Positions 56,284 to 64,000 of a DNA stretch of 64,000 bases are shown one piece after another. Within the stretch, counting starts at the first letter, position 1, and the number at the start of each line of letters is the position of its first letter. This DNA comes from Gamarada debralockiae (Eukaryota; Ascomycota; Leotiomycetes; Helotiales; Hyphodiscaceae), in assembly GCA_002803225.1 (NCBI GenBank), contig NXFV01000975.1, positions 1 through 64,000 on the forward strand. Reading direction: 5' to 3'. The notes under the pieces were generated by a model. The model was given only the letters and a program-made list of their open reading frames with translations, ran no database searches and was not told the origin of the DNA. Position numbers and translations under genes: made by a program.

Positions 56284-57334
56284 ATGAAGCCAACAACACC
56301 ATTCTCCTTCCTCCTCTTTCTCCACCTTACCACCGCCGCCCCAATACCGTCCAAACCCGCCAATGTTGTCCCAGAAGACTGCCCCAACTACGGATCATGC
56401 CAACACAGATTCCGTGCCCTCTTCTCGGACGGGGCCAGCAAACATAGCTCCCCGCCATCGAAACCCTCAAAGCCCCACTTTCCGTCTCATCAGCTCTCTC
56501 CACTGAATCCCTCCTCTGCCTCTGCCTCTTTTACCGGCCACGGATTACCCGAAGAAGTTTTCAACAACCTACACGTATCCTCCCCTACCACTATCCTACC
56601 TAGCAATGCCCTCGCCACCAATGTCCCCCTTGAGTCCTCATACCTACTCTCTCTCTCTGTACAAAACAATCCACAACGTCATCCTGATCCTGAAAGCGAG
56701 ACCGATGCCTTACCAGCCAAACCAACGAGCGCATTACCAAGTCTGAGGCAAGAGGATAGACAGCCGTATTGGGCTAGCCTGCGAGGAAATAAGGATCAAC
56801 ACGCGGAGGAAATGATTTTGAGTGATTGGGCCTTCATACCGTGTCCGAAGCGCTTTTACAGGAGCAGGCATGATATGGTGACAGGGGGTCAGTATTCGAG
56901 AGCGAGAACCGGACAACCGATGGGTATGGTAGAGGAATATGGGGATTTACTGGTTGTCGGGATCGTGGTCTTGTTTCTATGCGTGGTTGTTGGTCTAGAG
57001 GCTGCAGAGAATATTTGGGATGTGAGTGTGGCCCCTCTGGCTTTATCTTGAGTCTATTGGGGTATCAAGCTGACAGTCAAGATAGAAGTGGCGAGATTCT
57101 AGAAGGATGGCTCGCCTCTCAGAATACCTTGGGAAGATTTTCCGCCGAAAAGCGAGGAAGCGATCTCTATTCGATACAGAGGCGGTTGTGACGCGGTTTG
57201 TGGTAGCTTGGTTTCAGAGGAGGAAGGTTTGGGGGAAGGAGGAGCTGGAGAAGCTGGAGGTGGTGGAGAAGCTGGAGGAGGTGGAGGAGGTGGAGAAGAT
57301 GGAGAAGGTGGAGAAGGTGAGGGAGGTGAGGTGA
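56284..57334 (+). CDS. Predicted type I membrane protein with Glu/Lys-rich coiled-coil tail
   Basis: Exons 56284-57021 and 57086-57334 around a 64-bp intron with a GCTGACAG branch site, 328 residues. Signal peptide MKPTTPFSFLLFLHLTTAA, then a Pro/Ser-rich outer part with CPNYGSCQH, and one membrane segment DLLVVGIVVLFLCVVVGLEA at about 220-240. The second exon is the cytosolic side: basic (RRMARLSEYLGKIFRRKARK), then an amphipathic tail of repeated EKLEVVEKLEEVEEVEKMEK, encoded by a GGAGAAG/GTGGAG minisatellite. The exon join (IWD-KWRDSRR) keeps the frame over both exons and ends at TGA 57332. No family recognised. The repeat tail probably varies in length between strains. Confidence 0.65.
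57236..57334 (+). repeat. GGAGAAGGTGGAG minisatellite in the 3' end of a coding exon
   Basis: Purine-rich imperfect repeats of GGAGAAGCTGGA / GGAGGTGGA / GGAGAAGGTGG over about 95 bp, coding for the Glu/Lys/Val tail of the membrane protein. Confidence 0.8.
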
Positions 57335-59139
57335 AGTGCTGGCGCTGCTGGCATGAGCGGTTTGATGTGAATGCTGGCCCAGATTCAAAACGTCCTTAGG
57401 AATCATGAGATAATAAATCGTGACATATTACCAGTCCTTCCCATATCCTGATAGTGCCTGATGGAACGCATGGCTTCGTACCAGATCCTGGGATTAAGGC
57501 GTGCAGAAAGAGACAAGTTGCACAGGCAGAAGGCACGGTGAGAAATTTCAATGACTTTGGGCCCACGTTGTACATACTCGTGCCTGATTGATAGGATATT
57601 CACGGGGGTAGCTACTTTTATTTTATGGAGGCTAGCCCCCAAATCCCCTTCCTCAACACCCCTTTCTTCCCTTATACCCTTGCTCATCCCTCCTTCTTCC
57701 CATCCAAGAATTCGTCATCCTCCTCTTTGAAGGTTGTGCATGCTACCATTTACAAAGTCCGTGACTCATTGCAAGAATCGTGCCTTGTACTCACCAATGC
57801 CCGGTTTGAAGGCGGCTAGCTGCCTTCCAACCACTTAAGATCGAGGCTTTCAGCTATTCGACAAGTTATAATTTCAGTCAAAAATTTACAGCCAGTCTCC
57901 TTATTCACTCTCGAATCCGATAAAAGTATCTCTATTTCAACATCGATCAGGAGCCAGTACTTAATCCCTTGCATGTGCAGCTTTGTAGAGATGATGACGT
58001 CACTAACTTGGTAGGTCGCACCATCCGTGGTAAGGTGCGATGGGACCCAATCGAACGAAGCGATTCGGGTTCCTGCGCTAGCCAGCCACGCTAAAAGTGG
58101 ATAGCAACCTCTTCAGAGTCTTCAAACCAAAGTTGAATCTACTTTTCTATAGCCAAGGGTTTAGACTTTGGGCTAACGAAGTCGCTGACTGATGAGTAGA
58201 CGGGACCGCCGAAGCATGATATATGGTTACAAACAGCAATATCGATGCAATTAGTTCGTGGGGTTGTGCTCTAGCTCATCGCGATCGTACCTAGACTCAC
58301 ATTGATCGTGTCGGCAAAGCTGCGCTCTGACTCATTTGTCATGCCTCTATCCCCGAAGTCAATATTCGAATTGATACATCGGCAAGATGCGAAGAGACGA
58401 TTTCTGACTTCTAAATACGTTGTCTCGTGAGTTGAAGTCACTGCGAAACATTGAACGTCGGGGTCGGAGGATGTGCTGAGTCCCGGTGGCCCAATCCGGA
58501 CTGGAGAGGATGTCATTCTGGATGTCACTTCCAACCGAATTGTGTTGTGAAAATTGCGTCCCACAACCTGAGATAAATAACAATGCGCTCCACGATGGTC
58601 AAATACTCATGGAAAAAGCACAGAGGACTATATGAGACATCATCCATCTCTTCACACACGACACTGTACTACTTCAGCGTTCCTCGTTGCTTTGCATCAG
58701 TTCGACACATTCACTTTAAACAGGTAACTTGGCGCTTATGAGGAGTGAAGTTCGGGCATCACTGTATTGCAGCTAATTTTGAAACTGCCAACCAGACTCT
58801 CCTTGAGCTGTGCTAGTTGGCTAATGCACAAATACAACCGCCAACAATCAAACTTACAATCATTCACGACCGTCGAATTTATTGCGATACCCTCCATATT
58901 GAACGAACATTACGACAGAAACAACAAGAAGCTATTGAGACGCAGACGCTTTGATTGATGACCCATTAAAATTAGCACTGCATTATCTCCACCGACGACG
59001 AGATCGATCATTGCACACAGAGTAAGGAGAGGCGCAAAGGTATCTGTGTAGGCATTCAAAAGGGATAGTGAGGAACATACAAGTTGTGCGGTGTTGTTCG
59101 CCTTGTCAGCTCGCTTTGGAATGAGCAGTGACCGCCAAA
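57335..59139. other. Gene-poor region with duplicated fragment copy 2
   Basis: 1.8 kb without a supported gene. Contains the second copy of the duplicated fragment (58494-58552) and GCCACGCTAAAA at about 58084, as in the ends of the palindromic element at 29.8 kb. Confidence 0.45.
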
Positions 59140-61262
59140 ATGGGGCTCTCGATCAATAGCACATGTAATGCGACGCTGGATAATATGCTGAGTATGGAAG
59201 GTCCTGATCCAGAGATATGAAGTTTCTAATGGGCTTTTAGTTGGAACCTCGGAAATCCCAATCGTTGGGTCTATCACAGTTCACACCCTAGGCCTCATAG
59301 TAGCAGCAGCATGCTCATTAGTCGCCATTCTACTTTCATTCTACCTAATATGGATGCATGCGACACACTACACCAAGCCATATGAGCAAGGACAGTATGT
59401 TCTCCTAACGCCTATTGCCCTATCACTCGCTGATATTTCACAGCATAATTCGCATTCTCTTTATGATACCGGTCTATGCCGTTGCCTCCTTCCTGTCATT
59501 CTTGTTCTATTGGCAGGCCATATACTTCCAAGTCATATCCGACTGTTATGGAGCCTTTGCCATTGCTTCCTTTTTCGCCCTCCTCTGCCAATACGTCGCG
59601 CCAAACCTTCATGAACAAAAAGAATATTTCCGGACTATTCAACCAAGGCCTTGGGTTCTCCCGTTAAGCTGGTTGAAGAGCTGTTGTGGTGGGGAGAGAG
59701 GACCTTGGAGAACACCGAGGAGTGGATTGACATGGTTCAACACTATTTGGACTGGAATCTACCAATACTGTTTCATAAGGGTGGCGATGACTATCACCGC
59801 GGTCCTGACCCAGTACTTTGGGAGATACTGCGAGTCTTCTAACTCACCCGTGTTTGCACATATCTGGGTATGTCTCACCTTGAGTTTCCTCCGCATTATG
59901 CTTCGTATTCTCTGCTAATGGTATCAGATTCTGATTATCGAAGGTACAGCAGTGTCCATCGCGATGTACTGCATTATCCAATTCTATGTTCAACTCCGAC
60001 ATGATCTCGCCCCTCACCGCCCATTCCTTAAGGTCCTTGCTATCAAACTTGTCATCTTCCTTTCCTTCTGGCAAACATTCATGATCAGTATTCTTACCTC
60101 CTCGACTTTGAAAATACTCTCGGCTACAAACACAGTTGCATATCCAGATCTCAAGGTTGGAATTCCATCTCTTCTCCTATGCATCGAGATGGCCATCTTC
60201 GCCATGCTGCATCTCTTCGCATTCCCCTACAAGCCTTATACCGAGGGTTCCGCGAGTTCAAAATACCCCATCCCGTCTTCTGGTTCTAAATATCCTGAAG
60301 TAGATCAAATTGGACCCAAGCAAGGAGGTTTCCTAGGGATCAAGGCAGTGGGTGATGCAATGAATCCTTGGGATTTAGTAAAAGGATTTGCACGTGGTAT
60401 GCGATGGTTGATAGTTGGCCGGAAGCATCGCGAGAATGACCCTTCATACAAGCAGGGGTCGTTTGGCCACAACAACCCAACCAACGAGAACGACATGCCG
60501 CTAGAGCTTACGGGGCTAGCCGATAGGGGGTATAAAGGCACCAAAGGGCTGCTGATCGCCAGGGAGATCCGAGGGAGTAAATTTGGGATGCCAGAAACAG
60601 GAAAGTTAGGGAGCTTAGAGGGTGAAGAAGGAGCAGGATTAATCGCACATGTGCAACCTAATCTCGGCTCAGGCTACGTACCCGCGCGCCAACAATACGA
60701 CTCGTATCAAAGTTCCTTTGGGAATAGAGTGAGCAGCAAAAATGGAAAGCCAGGACGATACTCTAAACTGGGTGATGAAAGGGAAGAATTATTGACGCAT
60801 GCACAGTCAAATCCCACACTGGCGAATAACCCGGATAGGATTGTCATTGCCAGTCCGGCGCCGGTGATGATCGATCGTGGATGGAGCGTTAGTGAAGAGC
60901 CTTTGTCCAATAAAAGGCACAGAGCCCCATCATTATCCCCCAGACCGATTGGACTGCCGACGCATGAGAGGCCGAGGGATGTGGGCCATGGTTTAGCTGG
61001 TGGAGCTGGGGTATATGGTAATGAGAGGAAGTATGATAATGACGGTTTGATGGCAATGCATCCTATGCCTGGAGGAAAATATTCAACATCCCGAAACTGG
61101 ACAGCTGGTTGGAGACATGGACAAGAGGTTGGGCACCCGTATGATGAAAGACAATATCAACCTCAACAAGCAGTGTTGGAGAATCAAGGGAAAGGCGTAT
61201 TTTATGAGAATATGTGGGCTGGTCCGCAGTCGCAACGTGCTGGAAGAGGATGGGGAGGTTGA
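59140..61262 (+). CDS. DUF300 / organic solute transporter alpha-type membrane protein
   Basis: Exons 59140-59200, 59241-59394, 59444-59867 and 59928-61262, 657 residues. The lumenal N-terminus has two N-glycosylation sites (NSTCNAT). Seven membrane segments follow, with family signatures IWMHATHYTKPYEQGHIIRI, LFMIPVYAVASFLSF, IYFQVISDCYGAFAIASFFA, YVAPNLHEQKEYFR, IEGTAVSIAMYCIIQFY, LKVLAIKLVIFLSFWQTFMI and GIPSLLLCIEMAIFAMLHLF. Human OST-alpha exports steroids and bile acids; fungal DUF300 proteins are largely unstudied, and plant relatives (LAZ1) sit in the vacuolar membrane and affect cell death. A long cytosolic tail (about 330 residues) is Gly/Ser/Pro-rich. The first intron (40 bp, GTCCTG donor) is the least certain. 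Confidence 0.88.
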
Positions 61263-61470
61263 TGGCTTGCGTGACCTTTTATTCTTCTATTCAGCAGTAG
61301 TTTTACCGACTTTCCAATTCCGTGACTCTTTTCAGCCAGCCAGCTTTTTGCTGAAACCAATGGCATTCCATAAGTTCAATGCTGAGACAGCTGCAGGAAG
61401 TGTAGTTGTCTTAGCCATTGGGCCTACCGGAGGTCATCCTCTCAGTACTGTCACATACTCTGCCGCTTCC

Positions 61471-64000
<2,530 letters not shown>

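Overview
The window is nuclear DNA of a filamentous ascomycete (Pezizomycotina). The evidence is short introns (about 40-200 bp) with GTRNGT donors and CTRAY branch sites, and fungal forms of BRE1, BDP1, HIS6, Sec72 and a Zn2Cys6 regulator, plus secreted A1 and M28 peptidases. The gene set and intron style fit Leotiomycetes (Helotiales) best, but that placement is an impression, not a computation. Exon structures below were worked out by hand from splice signals, frame continuity and family motifs.

Layout. 0-2.2 kb: the 3' part of an ankyrin-SPRY gene with a 114-bp tandem array. 2.7-9.8 kb: housekeeping block with BRE1 (-), BDP1 (+) and a GH1 beta-glucosidase (-). 10.6-11.7 kb: a GFA/CENP-V-fold gene rich in short introns. 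11.8-19 kb: a decayed stretch with a TIR element, a coiled-coil pseudogene, an M1 aminopeptidase broken at a solo LTR, an intact methyltransferase and a DUF3237-like relic. 19.4-21.3 kb: FAF1 (-) and HIS6 (+) share a 128-bp promoter. 22-28 kb: a zinc-knuckle pseudogene, a secreted cupin and a Zn2Cys6 regulator. 28-37 kb: relics and repeats around an intact Sec72-type TPR gene. 37.4-46.4 kb: secreted A1 protease, two hypothetical genes, an AT-rich repeat island, a secreted M28 peptidase and a small cysteine-rich secreted protein. 46.8-48.2 kb: transposon remnants. 49-53 kb: NIPA-type Mg transporter (-) and WDR70-like protein (+). 54-64 kb: a degenerate gene, a predicted type I membrane protein, a DUF300/OST-alpha membrane protein and the 3' half of an ABCC transporter.

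The intact genes do not form one pathway. Housekeeping genes (histone H2B ubiquitination, Pol III initiation, 40S assembly, histidine synthesis, ER translocation) alternate with accessory secreted or transport functions. Between them lie decayed genes, several with CAA/CAG-to-stop changes of the kind repeat-induced point mutation would give.

The most interesting signal is a shared module of about 14-17 bp at the branch-site end of five introns in three unrelated genes, resembling introner-like elements. Second is the M1 aminopeptidase gene, cut exactly at a solo LTR that lacks a target-site duplication, while a second copy of the same LTR at 42.8 kb keeps a clean 5-bp duplication.
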